From Manis javanica (taxonomy: Eukaryota; Chordata; Mammalia; Pholidota; Manidae), in assembly GCF_040802235.1 (NCBI RefSeq), contig NC_133170.1, forward strand, positions 9,501,001-9,565,000: a stretch of 64,000 nt of DNA, given 5' to 3'. Positions 50,861 through 63,650 of this stretch are shown piece by piece. The notes beneath the pieces were generated by a model that was not told the DNA's origin, searched no databases, and saw only the letters and a list, made by a program, of their open reading frames with translations. Both the position numbers and the translations under genes were made by a program. The first letter of the stretch is position 1. Each line of letters starts with the position of its first letter.

Positions 50861-52719
50861 AGTCAATGATGCTTCTAGGACGACCGAGCAACCAACCAGA
50901 GAGCACTGTCACACGCTGGAGGGGGGAAGGAGCGTAAGAAAGGTTCTGGGACGGGAGGAGACAAGTCAGCTCTGGGCAAGCTGCATCCTAGCTACCTGGG
51001 AACACACCGCGGTGCTGATGACCTAGGAAAGACAGCGGCAGTGGAGTCTCAAGTGCAGAAGAGAGGTCTGAGCAGGACGAGCCCATCTGGAAGTGACCGT
51101 GACAGAGCAGCACCCATAAACTACTGTTACCTCGAAGGACACAGATGCCAACACAGCTACCAGCCGCTGGCCTAGAAATACTGTGGATATAGTTCTTACT
51201 GGCGTCTAGTTAACTTTTTGGTTGTCCTCAAAAACAGCTTAACTACATTCCGCTTCAGTGGCCCAAACCAGAGGATAGAAAAAAAATGAACAGCTGTAGA
51301 AAGTAAACCTAAAATGAAAAAGAAACCTAGAGTGCTTTCCTGCTCAAGAAGTCTGACACGGATCCCACACACGCACGAAGTCCCAGACCACGACTTGCAG
51401 ATGCAGGTGTCTGAATGATCAAGATATGCAGGATGGGGGGACGCATTTGAAGTTTAGAGCCATGCTAAGGTATTAAAATATAGTAAGGGTCAGAGTAGAG
51501 AAGATGAAAAAAAATACATCGAGGCAGATATTTACCAGAACAAAAAGACTTCAGCGCTAGACATCATAGTTCTGGAAAATTCTTAGGGGTTGCATAAAAC
51601 TCCATGGGAAAAGTAAATAATTATGCTCCTATCACCATCCCCTCCATCACGTGCTCCTGAAGCTATGCTTTGAGGCTGCATTCTCTTTATACGACAATCC
51701 TAGTTGCTCTGGGCATTCATCAAAGAAAAGGTTTTAGTGGATTCCTTTCTCTGTCTCCCTGGCTAATGGTATCATTACCTTTTCTGTTTGATTTCACAAA
51801 TGGAAGCAAGAGGCAAAAGAGGCAATTCATCACTGGCAGGACACCTGCCAGCCGAGAGTGGGAAGCACAGCACAGGTACCCCCAGCCAGGCCGTCGGAGG
51901 CAACAGGAACACTTCCTTACAAGAGCTCAGGGTGCTGAGGTTGGATAAAATAAATATTTTAAAACGTGGCAAATAAAAGTTGTTTTATGAAGACAATTTC
52001 ATTCATCCTATCTAGGCGCGTGTCCCAGCACTAAAATAATCGAGGCTCTGCGGCTCCTGAACAGTCTCTCGCGTCTCTAGGCTGTACCCTCCTGCTGCTT
52101 GTCGGCCTGAAAACCTGCTACTTACTTAGCCTTCAAATCTAAGCTCAAACACAACCTCCTCCCCGGACGGCTGCTTTGATTCTCCCAGGAAGCGCCCCCT
52201 TCCCTCAGGTGCTGCTCTCGCTGCTCCTTCCCAGGAGCACCTACGTGCGTTGCCGTGACTTCTGTGCCCGTGAGCGTGGCTGTGGAGTCACCTGCCTGCT
52301 GAGGGAGCCCCGTGTCCTTCCATCGCTGCTTCCCCTGGTGCACGGCCTGTACCTCGTGGGTGCTTCTGAGTGAAAGAACTCCCCTGGTCACAATATGAAG
52401 GGGCGATGCCGGGCCATCCAAGTCTCTCCTTTCCAATCCCACCTAGTTCAGATCTTATAGATGATTATCTATCTTACAGATGATTAAATTAGTCTCTTCT
52501 CTGGCACTCTCATTTCGGTTCCCTCTTCCCTTGAAGCCTTTCCACGTACACTACTGCCACTGTAATCTCCCAAAAGTACAACTTAAATTAAATGTCCTAG
52601 GTTGAGTAGTTGATAATGCAGAGAATGAAAAACTGAAAAACACCGGTTCTTTAAGTAAAATGGGCTCAAATCCAAGAGGACATAGAGAGAAGTAAATAAT
52701 TAATATACAATTTATCGGG

Positions 52720-53035
52720 TGTTACAGAGATACATCCAACTCACGCTAACCCCTCTGCCTGGCGTGTCCTTCATTCTTAAGTGGTGGATTCACATTTCAC
52801 TTTATGTAGGAAGCCTTCCTTATCTCTCCAGACAGAAGCAATCTCTCCTTCCTCTGCTCCCAAGCGCCCTATCACTTATTACTTTCTGTTTGAACTACAG
52901 TTACTTGTACCCATACATTATGTCTCTTACTGGCTTGAACCTCTCTAAATGGAAGGGCAATATATTTTGCTCATCTCTAAATTTGCCATGGTACCTAGTA
53001 TAGCACCCTGCAAATAGCTGATAAACGTTGAATTA
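52720..53035 (+). mobile_element. LINE L2 3' end
   Basis: 'aggaagccttccttatctct', 'ctatcacttattactttctg', 'catggtacctagtatagcac' and a terminal 'ctgataaacgttgaattatg' are L2-like in the right order. Confidence 0.7.
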
Positions 53036-54284
53036 TGATAATGAACCTCACTAAAACATTATGGGTCTGTGATTCCTTCAGGATTTGCCACTCAGGCAGG
53101 AATGGAATATCAATGGGTCAAATACATGCAATTCAGAACTGAAATTTTTCCACTCTAGACACAAAAATAGAAGTCTATTCTGCTTGGCTAGATAATAGTG
53201 GACATATAGAGACTATCCTCAACCAGATTTGAAAGTTATGTCCAAATGAAATGGGTCCCTATTATAAAAACACAACAAAAGGCAACTCCCTAGTGCCATA
53301 AACCAGGCAACCCACCTCTGCTGACAAATAAGAAAAACTGGGAAGAGCAAACGTGGTGTGGTATTTCCGTAACGGGGGCAAGTCAATGGGCAAATGGTTA
53401 ACTAAGTTAAAATGTACATAGCTTCGCAAAAATTAAATTTAATAAAACAAGGTACTGACACAGTATCTCAAAAATGCATCACTAAGTAAGCTCTCTGAGC
53501 TCTCAAATAATACAGCTTTCCAGAGGTGAATACTTGGCAGTGTATCCATTCTTTAAAGTTTCCATCCAATTTCCTATAACAATGATACTATGAGATACCC
53601 CATCAAGTCCTTGTTAGGATCCCCAATTCTTGCATTTCACTACTGAATCTATATCTGCTCTCCCTCCACGCCATTCCTTCATCATAATTATTTTAAAACA
53701 GAACTAAAATACCAACTTTTCGGTTTCAACCAGAAAAGCTCAGCTGCAAACTAAACACCTTTTAAGAAAACGCTATGTTATAATGATACCTATTTGCTCT
53801 TATGCTTGAAATCAGAACATTTGATTATATCATTTATAGCAGCATTAAAATTACAAGAACTGTATCTCATCAACTAATTTTGCAGAGTCCTTAGCGAATG
53901 TCTGTAGCAGCCATTCACCTAAATACCTGAGTTTAAATTTGCTAATGAGAATTGTAAGAAAATGTAAAAATGCTTTCTAAAACTCTAAAGCACCATACAA
54001 ATACACACATGTTACTAGTAGTATTCTTACAATAAGCTCTCACCAAGAACACCCAATCTATAGGAAATATGAATGGAACTAAGTTATTTCTGTATACTTT
54101 TCCCAGGAGAATCTGTTTGATATGCAAAACTATAAATAACTCCTGAAAAGGGACGCAGGGAAGAAAGGGAAGAAAGAAAACTCAGGTGGGACTGGAAGAA
54201 AGAGGCAAATTAAATACCAAAGAAAGTTTTTAAAATAAAATAGAGCAATGCAAGGGAAAGCACAGCTGGATGTTAGGGATCAAT

Positions 54285-54445
54285 TTCCACCCCGTCACTT
54301 CACCTTGCTAGGCTCCAGTTTCCTCATTTGCAAGTGAGAGAGAATAACTCACAGGGCTGCTGTGAGGATTAAATGAGATAATGTTTACATAAAGGATTTA
54401 GCACTATGCCTGGTACATAGGAAGTGATACGTAAATGGTTAACTG
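54285..54445 (+). mobile_element. MIR SINE, 3' part
   Basis: 'gctccagtttcctcatttgc', 'ctgctgtgaggattaaatga' and 'gcactatgcctggtacatag' are close to the MIR consensus. Confidence 0.88.
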
Positions 54446-54635
54446 CTGTTGATAAAATTAAATTTAGAGCTGTACCCTGACTGGTGACATTCAGGAAGAA
54501 AAAAGGAGCCAAGAACATGTCAGAGGAAAAGATGATCTACAGAGAGCTCAGTCTATATATTACTGCTGTGAGACAAAGTTTGAGGAACATGGGTTACATA
54601 AAGCATTTTTCATATTAAATAGACAAATTACTTAC

Positions 54636-54711
54636 TGTGTCTCCAGGATTGCTGAAGGATCTAGAGAACCGCAGCCGAAATCGCCGAGTCATAAAAGCAA
54701 AACAGCGATGA
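54636..54711 (-). other. STK38L: Candidate alternative 5'-UTR exon of STK38L
   Basis: On the minus strand a pyrimidine-rich acceptor (GTTCTCTACTACACAG) precedes a 76-base segment ending in a consensus donor, ACA|GTAAGT. The segment keeps several CpGs although the surrounding intron is AT-rich. It contains an ATG (54692-54690) with 19 open codons to the donor. If spliced to exon 2, that frame runs six more codons and stops just past the main start codon, giving a 25-residue upstream ORF that overlaps it. This is inferred from splice signals only; it could be a chance exon-like sequence. Confidence 0.4.
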
Positions 54712-56539
54712 CTGTGTAGTAGAGAACAAGACCCCAAAAAAAGCTTAGTGATGGGTACAGAAGGTTCCCTGTTTGCAAACTTTCAATCTTCTAAATCTTC
54801 ATAGAACGAATGACAGCTAGGCTCCGTAGCAAAGGCACAGTAACTCTGCTTGCCAAAAATAGGCGGTATTAGCAACCATGCAGAGTCATTTAGATTTCTG
54901 CCATCTTCCATAAAGATTCTAGGGAAGTTGTTATTTTGGGGTTGATTTTGATGTGTTAAACATTATTAACTCCATTACATTCAGTGATAGCAAAAGCAGT
55001 ACAAGCATTCCAAAATTAAGAAGAAGAAAAGAATCTCCTCCTGAATGAGACACGGAGACAGCAAATAATCGAGAATCGTCAGCTCACCAGATGCCCTGTA
55101 ACTGCTGAGTCTTCCCCAAGATCTGTACAGAGATCATCTAAGCGGGAGGCTACCTGTCTCAGTGGACTTTCTATGTAGATAAAACTAGTCTGTTATGGGA
55201 AAAGATGCCCCCAAATTTTTTCTGATTTCAGAGTATGTCTGATTTCCTTTTGATAGACTCACACTCCTTTTTATATACTAAGAACAAGCTTTCAAAATCT
55301 AACCTGTATTTAGTGGAACATGGTACTGTTTTATAACAAAGCAGAGTTGACTTGTAGGCAGCTCCATGAAATTAGAGGCTGAAGATCCTGAAAATTTTGT
55401 TCGTCAGGGGGTGGGAAGTGGTAATAATATACCATCACTACTAATTTAAGCTGTGTAAAAAATTTTAAATATAAAAAACTTTAAAAAATTTGTTTTTGTT
55501 TAAAAATTTTTTTTGCCACTTCTGTCTTATTGTAACCACATAAGCATATGGGCTTTAAACCCTGGCTTTAGTTCTGCTACCTTTCCCCTTAGGTTTCAAG
55601 CTCATCAAGCACAGCTGTTGTACCGTGGGGTTTGCAGAACCCACCCCACTCAGACAAGGAGAGAACACTTCTTAGATTCATTCACAGACACTGCGCCTCT
55701 GGAGCTCTACTTACTCCCCCCGAGTCAGGTCAGTGGGGGCACCGCCGGAGTGGCTGAGGGGTCCGCATCTTGCCAGACAGATAAGGACACACAGTGCCCC
55801 TACCACTGCCTAGACACACATTTTTTCTGACCCTTTAAATCCAACTGAGTTTATTGTGATCGCAATACTTAACCAATAACAGATGTGAACTATTCCTAAA
55901 CTTTATAAATAAAATAAGTTGGCCAATTCATTCAATAAAGAACGATTTATTGAGTAGGCCTATAGTAGGCACAGTGAATTTTAATAGCACCTTTGATTGC
56001 ACAATCCCAAAGAGTTTCAGAGTTGCCCTACCATAAAGTATCAGTAATTGAACTCCCATTTTACACATGTACAATACTCTATTCAAATCCGATTCAGGCT
56101 TTATAAATTTAGGTGTCTGTGGAAATAAAAACTAAAAGGGCTAAGACTGACATTCAACCATTAACTGAATTTCAAATTCACAATTTAATTCATACTCAGT
56201 GCCAAATAATTTGTTTAAACTATAAGCCAAAATATACAATGATTCAAACATTCCATAAAGCAAAGGGAGTTAATACAGTTAAGACCTCTCTCACTTCTAA
56301 ATCCTTCTGGGTATGCTACTAGGTAGTAAAATTTATCAACAGTCCAACTCAATCATTACATTTAATTTGCACCAACAGCAACTTCCAAACATGCATTAAA
56401 TATCTAACATGGTAAAAACAACTTATTTGCCTGGGTCAATTTGCCAGAGGAATATATTTTCCCAAATTAATTCTTTGATACTACAGACCTGAGAAAGACC
56501 ATCAAGAATGGAAAAGAATATAAGGATGGCGGTTAAGCA

Positions 56540-56755
56540 CAGGGATACAGGAATAAGCCAGAATGCCTGGGTTGGAAACCTTGTTCTACCATTTTCTAGT
56601 TATCTGATCTTGGTACCTCAGTTACCCCATCTGCAAAATGGGGATAATAAAAAATACTACCCCATATGTAGTTGTAAAGATTCCACCCAGCTAAATGACT
56701 ACATGAAAGGGCTTAGCATCAAGCGGTACTGTGTAAAGTGTTTATTATGATTATC
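56540..56755 (+). mobile_element. MIR SINE
   Basis: 'gaatgcctgggttggaaacc', 'ctcagttaccccatctgcaa', 'aatggggataataaaaaata' and 'gtgtttattatgattatcat' in MIR order. Confidence 0.82.
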
Positions 56756-56759
56756 ATGA

Positions 56760-56960
56760 CTAGTGTCCAGTCATCTCTGCAAATTGCCTCTTTCTACTCA
56801 AAGCCTTCCTTAATTGGTCTCGTAGAATTTAATCCCTCCCTCCTTGGATTCTCCACAAAATGCACTGTGTATTATAGTTATGTGGGTGTGTTTCCCTCCC
56901 ATTAGATTGTATCTACTTGAAGACAGAGACCACAACTCATCTGAATCCTGGGCAGCAAAT
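56760..56960 (+). mobile_element. LINE L2 fragment
   Basis: 'caaagccttccttaattggt' and 'gattgtatctacttgaagac' with 'agagaccacaactcatctga' resemble L2. Confidence 0.6.
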
Positions 56961-59448
56961 GCTCACTGTTGCCCTTCATTTCCTTCTCTCTAAAGGTTCT
57001 GAGCAATACTACCCTGTCAATTAGCAAATCTTTACCTGGAGACAGGAGCTTTATGTAACCAATCCGCTTAGGTACTGGTCATACCTTGCTAAATATTCTC
57101 TTAAGACTTAAAAAATTGGGACTGTGGGGGCAGGAAAGGATTCTCTTAATATTTTGAAACTACTGACCATGAATATCTTTTTAAATTAAAAAAAATTTTT
57201 TATGCTTTAAAAGCTTACTTTCATGATCTCATTCAAAAAAGTTTTCAAAAGTTCATTCACATGGTGCTTTTAATATAAAAATACAGTAGCATTTCTGCAT
57301 ATGTCAAATTTAACCTAATCACAACTTGCCCATCTGTTGATTTTAATGTAATCCTGGGGATGCTAGAAGACAGCACGCTTGCCTGATTCACCCTACAGTA
57401 TTTATGTAAAATAAAATCATTGTAACATGACATTGAGATAAAGTCTTTCTGGTTTTGATTTGTGCCCTCTTTTCCCTCTTAAAAAAGTGCCATGCATACA
57501 CACACAAAAGCCTCCAACTTATCTGAGATCACCAGGAAATCACTTTCTAAAGTGTTATCCAACTTTGCTAACACAATGTTGTTGCCCTTACTTTGAAAGG
57601 ACAAAACTTCTCTGCAGACAAATGGCTGAGCTGAGTTCATCTTTGTTACCATAGTCTACAAAGTACCATTTTTTCCTATGTTTTTAATACTGTCCTACCT
57701 TCTGAAATTAATTTTTCAGCATAAAAACTGCTGAGGACACTTATTCATTTGCACACAAATATTTCCAGTCTCTATTCTTTGACTTATTTTAAAGCAAACT
57801 CATAAAACAAAAGGCTAAATAATTGCATCCATTTAATGTGGTTTTTCTAAATCTAATTTTTCATCCCCCAGAGGCAAGGCCTTTCAAAGGAATATAAAAA
57901 CTAATACCCAATTAGTTGCACATTCAAAACAACCCAACTAAATGGGAAACCATCAGCCATCTTAACAAGGAGAAGAATACAAAGCCAGACCAGACCAAAT
58001 CCCCAAAACTGTTAATCTCATGGACTTCTTTTGAGATCAGGATTTTTCACATATAAGTACTTTGATGAACCTCTGCAATGAACAAATGTCATCATAATTT
58101 AACATCATATTTTGGACTAATTTCTCTCCCCTCAAACAGTCACAAGAGTGGCTAATTCACATACAATACCTCTCAGCTATTGGGAAGAGTATAATAAACT
58201 TAATTGTTTTATATATCCTGAGGCATACAAAGAAAGGCCAAACACAAAGAGGTTTCCAGGGTTTTTTATACATCTATTACTGAGACAAAGCCCTTTCAAA
58301 AATTTGCACTGAATATACAAAGTTGGGCTTAAAGTTGGGAGCCCTCAAGTTAAGTCCCCATCCCGCAAAGACAAGGTCTCATTCCCATCTTAGGACCAGG
58401 AGGCATAAATTTAAACTTAAGGCTGTTTCCTCAGATTTGAGAAGCAATAAAGCTAATACTCAGGTCTTTTCTGAGCAAATTGCCTTTTGTCAAAACTTAA
58501 CACAAGTTACATGAAACAGACAAGAGCGCTGGTTCTGCATTTTATCAAGTGAGGAACAGCATCACTTTTTAGACAAGCCACTACTTCCAGCACCACCAGC
58601 TGTTCCCTCCGCCGCCCCATTTCTTTTTCTGCCTTTCCTCTAAACTTACAATCTGAAAAGCGATCCCACAAAACAAAAGTAGTTTCAGAAAACGGGAGGC
58701 CACTCGTTCTGAAAATAAAAGTTTTTCTTTTGCTGACAACCTGGCAACTTTTTAAAGGTGAAAAGTCTCCTACTCAGTCGGGTGCGGTCTCTCCTATCGC
58801 CACTCATTTGTCCCCGATAGTAAAGATGGAAAAAGGGGGACGGGAGAAAATGATGTTGGAAAGAAGAATCTACGGTTCTGGTCGTAGGGACTGATTCTGA
58901 GACGGGGTTTGAACCTTCTGTGGCTTCTGGGAGCTGGGCAGCTCCACTGTGTCTGTCAGAGAAATATCCAGCCATCTGACGCATCCGTTTTTACGAATGG
59001 TACACAAACAGCGCCCACAATGTAAGAGCCATGCCTAGAATCCTCCCTCTTGGGGACATCGGCCGGAGGGCACGGGACGGGAGGGCAGGGGAAACCGGGA
59101 GAGGATCCGCGACGTCTGTTATTGTTTATGGAGCCCGGGCGGCCACGGGGAGCGGGGTGCTGGGGGGGCCAAGGAGTGGAGGCGAAAGGGGCAGGGAAGG
59201 ACAGAGATTCCTCCCCGGGCTCGAGGCTACCTCTCCGGACTCCTGAGGCCGGCATCACCCGGGGAACAAGAGGGCCAAGGCCATCGCCGGAGCTGCACCG
59301 GGGACATTTCCAGCCGCGAAACAGCCCAGCTTTCCCTGGACCCCCGAAGATCCATAAGCTCCCCTCCAGGTCCTGCTTGCAGAGTCGGGGCTGGCGCGGC
59401 GAGCCGGGACCCTGCCGCGGCCGCCGAGCGGGGCACCCGCGTACTCAC

Positions 59449-59640
59449 CTGCCTCGGGTCGCGCCCGCGGCCGGCTCAGCCTCCGCACGCACCGCAGCCG
59501 GCCCGCCGCCCGTCCGCTCCCTTTTGCCCGCTCCGCCCTCGCCCCGCCCCCGGGAGGTGGGACCCGCGGCCGCGCCGGAATCTCGGGGCGGCCTCCCAGA
59601 ACTCTCGCGAGCCCTCCCTCCTCGGCTTCTCGGTGGCTGG
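59449..59640 (-). other. STK38L: STK38L exon 1 (5' UTR, first exon)
   Basis: On the minus strand the sequence reads CGAGGCAG|GTGAGTAC, a near-consensus splice donor whose last exonic base is 59449. The exon is very GC-rich, lies inside a CpG island, and contains no ATG between the donor and the CRE at 59658, as expected of an untranslated leader. Joined directly to exon 2 it gives an 11-base run before the start codon. The 5' end (transcription start) is inferred only from the promoter elements above about 59600 and could differ by 100 bases or so. Confidence 0.75.
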
Positions 59641-59657
59641 GCCGGTCCGACTCGCCC

Positions 59658-59665
59658 TGACGTCA
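59658..59665. promoter_or_regulatory. Palindromic CRE (CREB/ATF site)
   Basis: Exact TGACGTCA, the full-length palindromic cAMP-response element. It lies about 210 bases upstream of the exon 1 donor and 13 bases from an ETS core on the distal side. The full palindrome with its CpG intact in a CpG island suggests a used CREB/ATF site in the STK38L promoter. Binding is inferred. Confidence 0.6.
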
Positions 59666-60959
59666 TGCGCACTACAGCCGGAAGTAGCCTTCTGTCGTCA
59701 ACGCCGGCCCCACTGCCCCGCCCACCTCCGCCTCGTGAATTCTTGAATGGACTGAACTGGATGGTTGCTGTTTCCCTCCGTCAGCAATCAAACCTCACTT
59801 TCGTGCTCTGTACCCAAAGCTGGTTCAGACCTCTCTTCAGAGTAGCCAAGTGTGTTGCCACATTAATCACTTGTCCTAAATGTCAAGAGTTTTTCTCAGT
59901 ACTTCACAATGTAACGCAAAGCTTTAGAAATAGAAAAGGTCTCAGAGATGATCCCCACGAATCCACACTTTTTGTGGATTAGGAAAATGTGGTCAACCAA
60001 GGTGGCTTGGCTGACCACGTTGCACAGTCGGTAGCTATGGGATCTTGGAACCACCCACGTTCTTCGGCCCTTTTCTGTTTCACATGCCCTGACTCTAGAG
60101 ACTTGAAAGGGACTCAGATCTGGAAAAGCCACAAAAAACGTGGGGATACACGTGAAAAACTTGCTTGGGTTATCTTGGAAAATCTAAAATAACCGACAAT
60201 ACTGGGCTGCTTTATTTAGAATCAGAGAACAATGAGGAAAATCACCTTGTAGAATGATTCAGAAGGGATGGTTTGGGGAAGATGATGCATTTGAGTTTTA
60301 GGAGAAAATTTATTGACCAAATAAAAGAATCATTCACAATTATTGTTGACATATTTATTTTCAATCTGAATACTGGAGGTTTTTATAAAATTCTCTTGGC
60401 TTCTGGACTACTAAAACAATATAGGAAGCTGGTACTGTGCTTGCAGAAAATACAATTATTCTTAATGTTGCCAAGAGCAGATGACATATGCAAAAGACAG
60501 GGAAGGATCACTTCTCTCTTTTTTTATTACTTAGTTTTACGCTGTGCCTTCTCATATATAGCTTGGTAGCAGAAAGAGCACTAGTCTGATAATTAGTGTA
60601 TTCTTGGGGAAATCAGTTCCTCTCGTATCATACGGCCATTTTGAGGCTCAAATGACAGTTGCCATATAGGAGATGAGGACATTGTCAATCAGGTCAAACA
60701 TGTATTTCCTTTGTAGCTCTAGGTAGTTGATACCCTTTTCTATACTATACACCCTTCTTTATCAACCATACATACATATTCCAATTCAAGTGAGCAGAAC
60801 AGTTTATGGAGTGTTCTATAGCAAATTTGTGCTATCAACTATGCCATGCTTTTTTCATGGCACTATGGTCTAGTCAAGGGTATTGGACTAGGATAATATG
60901 GAGTAGGTTAAAACTTTGATCTTCAGTTTCTAAATTGAGGCCACTCTACTTTCTTCAAA

Positions 60960-61270
60960 AACTATAGTGAGGTACATACAATAATATGCACAAATCTCAG
61001 TGTACAGCTCAATGAATTTTGACACATATACATATACACTCATGTAACCATTGTTCAGATCAACATATTAAACATCCTCACTAATTTTTCCCCATTCACC
61101 TATTTCACCCATCCCACTACTCCTTCCCCCATTCTGTGACAACCACCAGCCTGTTCTCTGTGTCTGAGTCTTTGTTTTCTTTGTTGTTAATGTTCATTTG
61201 TTTTGTTTTTTAGATCCCATATATAAGTGAAATCATAGAGTATTTGTCTTTCTCTGTCTGACTTATTTAA
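60960..61270 (-). mobile_element. Old L1 3'-end fragment
   Basis: 'gtgtacagctcaatgaattt', 'cacccatcccactactcctt' and 'tatataagtgaaatcataga' parallel the L1 3' UTR text seen at 6900-6970. Confidence 0.6.
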
Positions 61271-61481
61271 ATTGGACCCATTCTAAGCAAATTCCCCTAG
61301 AAGCTGTTGAAGGTACCTGAACTGAAACAAATTAGAGCCATGTGCCCTAATGTTTGGTGAGATTTATGGACCCTTTTTCAGAAGTATTCTTAAACGCATA
61401 AAATAAACTACCTAGAGCTACAAAGGAAATTGATTATATTAACATAAATTTGTCAAATGCTAATAAGTGAACTTGCAATCC

Positions 61482-62042
61482 TGTTATATGATAGGCATCT
61501 TCCAAAATGACTCCCAATAATCCTTGCTTTCTGGCATTCCTGTCTTGTGCAACCCTCTCCTCTAACGTGTGGCCTGGGCCTGGTGATTTGTTCTGAAAAA
61601 GAAAATACAGCAAAAGTGATGGGATGTCACTTCCATGATTAAGTTGTAAAAAGACTCTGACTTCCATCCTTATCCTCTCTTGCTCTCTTTGTCACTCTGA
61701 TGTGAGCCAGCTGCCATGCTGTGACCTGTCTTAACAGAAAGGCCCAGGCAGCAGGGGACTGAGCAAGGTCTCCAGTCAACAGCCACCAAGGAATTGAGGC
61801 TCTCAGTTCAACACCACATGAGGAACTGAATCTTGCTAAAGGCCGTATGAGTGAGCTTGGAAGCAGATTCTCTCCAGTTGAGCTTTGAGTTGACTGCAGC
61901 CTGGTAAAGGATACTCAGCCTACAGACCCAGGTAAGCCAGGCCAGATTCCTGGCCTGTGGACATTGTGATATAATAAAAATATGTTCTTTTAAGCTACTA
62001 ATTTGGGGGGATAATTTATTATTCAGCCACAGATAACTAATA
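61482..62042 (+). mobile_element. MLT1-like (MaLR) LTR
   Basis: 'gatgggatgtcacttccatg', 'ctctttgtcactctgatgtg', 'gccagctgccatgctgtgac', 'ttttaagctactaatttggg' and the terminal 'cagataactaata' follow a MaLR-type LTR. No clean target duplication found, so boundaries are approximate. Confidence 0.65.
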
Positions 62043-62814
62043 GTTATATATTTGCTTCTTTATTAATGTATTAAAAAGATCAAGACCTGCAGTAATTTTG
62101 CAGTAGTGATGCATATAAACAATATTTTGGGATGTTTACAACTTTAATGTGGCAGAAAATATGGGTGGTTTCTATTGCAGGCAATGTCACAGATTAATAT
62201 TACTGTGGTTTGCTAACTAAATGGAATGAATTCTAATTTTCAAGTAGAGATTAGTGAAAAAAACAAATGTACATATTATATATATTAAAATACAAGTATA
62301 TATATTATGTATATATTTATTTTTTGTCAAAGTTCACAGACTCAGATTAAGAATGCTTGACCCAAATAATATATTATTTGTAGGTACGTCTAAAACTCTT
62401 CTTATCAACACTCTTGGACATTAGAATTAAAGCTTAGGTAATAAACCCAAGTAACAGATATACACCATGGATATTACTAACTTTATTCACCAACAGCTAA
62501 ATATGAATTTTTATCCCCTATCTTTCCTTTATTCCCTTTTCTCCAAATCTGTGCTGTGGGTAGACAGGCTAAAATTGTAGGCCAGAGAGAGTGAGAAAAA
62601 ATCATGGTGAAAACCTTTCAGCACTCTCAACATGTGAAATTGTAAGCTCGTAGACCAAAAGGATTTTTCAGTATTACTTTTACTCTCCTAGGCCTACACA
62701 GTAAATAACCAATGAATGCCAAGTGACAGTAGTAAATGATAACAGAAGGAAACTATTAATAAAACCTTTCTACAGAGAAAAAATGCTTTTCTCTATATGC
62801 AACTCTGCAACTGT

Positions 62815-63330
62815 GAGATAGGGCCAAAGCAGTATTTAGAGGATAGTTTATTGCTTTAAATGCATTTAACAGAAAATGCTAAATTGTGAAGATAAGTGAA
62901 CCAAGCTCTCAACTCAGGAAACCTGAAAAAGAGAACAAAATAAATCCCCAAAAAGTATAAGAATGCAAAGATTAGAACAGAATCCCCTCCACAGGTGCAT
63001 GGCCCTTATATGTACCAAATACTATAGCTCCTATAATATATAATCGCTCCTATATATAACTCTATTTCTCAAATGAATGCAAATTCTGTTATGATTAACA
63101 AGTTCAAATACAATTCTAAAATGTTAAAGGCAGAAATTAATGCAATAGGGAATTTTTAAAAGACAGAAAATGACCAATAACAACCAAAAAGTGATTCTTT
63201 GCAAAGTCAAGGAAGTAGGAAAATCTTTGGCAAGACTAATAATCCAAGAAAAAAGATAAGACACAAATAATAAGAATGATAATAAAGATGTAACTTCAGA
63301 CTATGGAGATTTTTTAAAGCACAAAAAATT
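62815..63330 (+). mobile_element. L1 ORF2 fragment, plus strand
   Basis: 'aaaaagtgattctttgcaaa', 'aatctttggcaagactaata', 'aatccaagaaaaaagataag' correspond to the L1 ORF2 segment encoding SWYFEKI/KPLARVTKKK-like residues (compare the reverse strand at 9570-9640). Confidence 0.75.
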
Positions 63331-63429
63331 ATGATAAAAAAAGAGAGAGAGACTATCAAGACAAGCTGGTTGAGCATTCCCTTCTGTGTGAATTAAAGAA
63401 TGATGTTAATTCTTGATTTGCTCCATGGA

Positions 63430-63650
63430 TAGACTAGTAAATTAATATTTATTGAGTTCTGTGTGCCAAGCACAGTGCTCTTTGCTTGTATTATCTTGTT
63501 TCATCCTTACAATAAGTCTGTGAGATGGTTATTATTATCCCCAGTGTACAGATGATGAAACTGAGGCTCAGGGAGCTGTAGTGATTTACCTCTAGCCACC
63601 CTGAATAGCAAATGGCAAAGCCAGTAACCCAGATTCCAAATACTAGGTAA
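63430..63650 (-). mobile_element. MIR SINE, reverse orientation
   Basis: 'tatttattgagttctgtgtg', 'caagcacagtgctctttgct', 'gatgatgaaactgaggctca' are a clear reverse-complement MIR. Confidence 0.88.

Larger units (their letters stand above)
49421..54635 (-). other. STK38L: STK38L intron 1, segment with old repeats
   Basis: A purine-rich old repeat (about 50330-50860), L2-like pieces (about 52100-52390 and 52720-53035) and a MIR (54285-54445). 51.1-52.0 and 53.1-54.2 kb show nothing recognised. Confidence 0.75.
54712..59448 (-). other. STK38L: STK38L intron 1, 5' segment
   Basis: Holds a MIR (56540-56755) and an L2 (56760-56960). The rest, 54.7-56.5 and 57.0-59.0 kb, has no recognised element. 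From about 59050 it merges into the CpG island. Confidence 0.8.
59050..59740 (-). promoter_or_regulatory. STK38L: CpG-island promoter of STK38L
   Basis: About 0.7 kb of dense CpG in an otherwise AT-rich region, covering the first exon and the sequence just upstream. Motifs: a palindromic cAMP-response element TGACGTCA at 59658-59665; an ETS/GABP-type CCGGAAGT at 59678-59685; TCTCGCGAG at 59603-59611; GC boxes (CCCCGCCCC on the plus strand) at 59542-59550 and GCCCCGCCCAC at 59715-59725. There is no clear TATA box. This is the usual architecture of a broadly expressed TATA-less promoter. Divergent transcription to the right is possible, but no gene is visible there. Confidence 0.85.

Noticed and set aside
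59050..59982. 310-codon plus-strand open frame across the CpG island
   Set aside because: GC-rich sequence rarely contains stops. The frame crosses the STK38L first exon and promoter antisense, has low-complexity Pro/Arg/Gly content and no recognisable domain.
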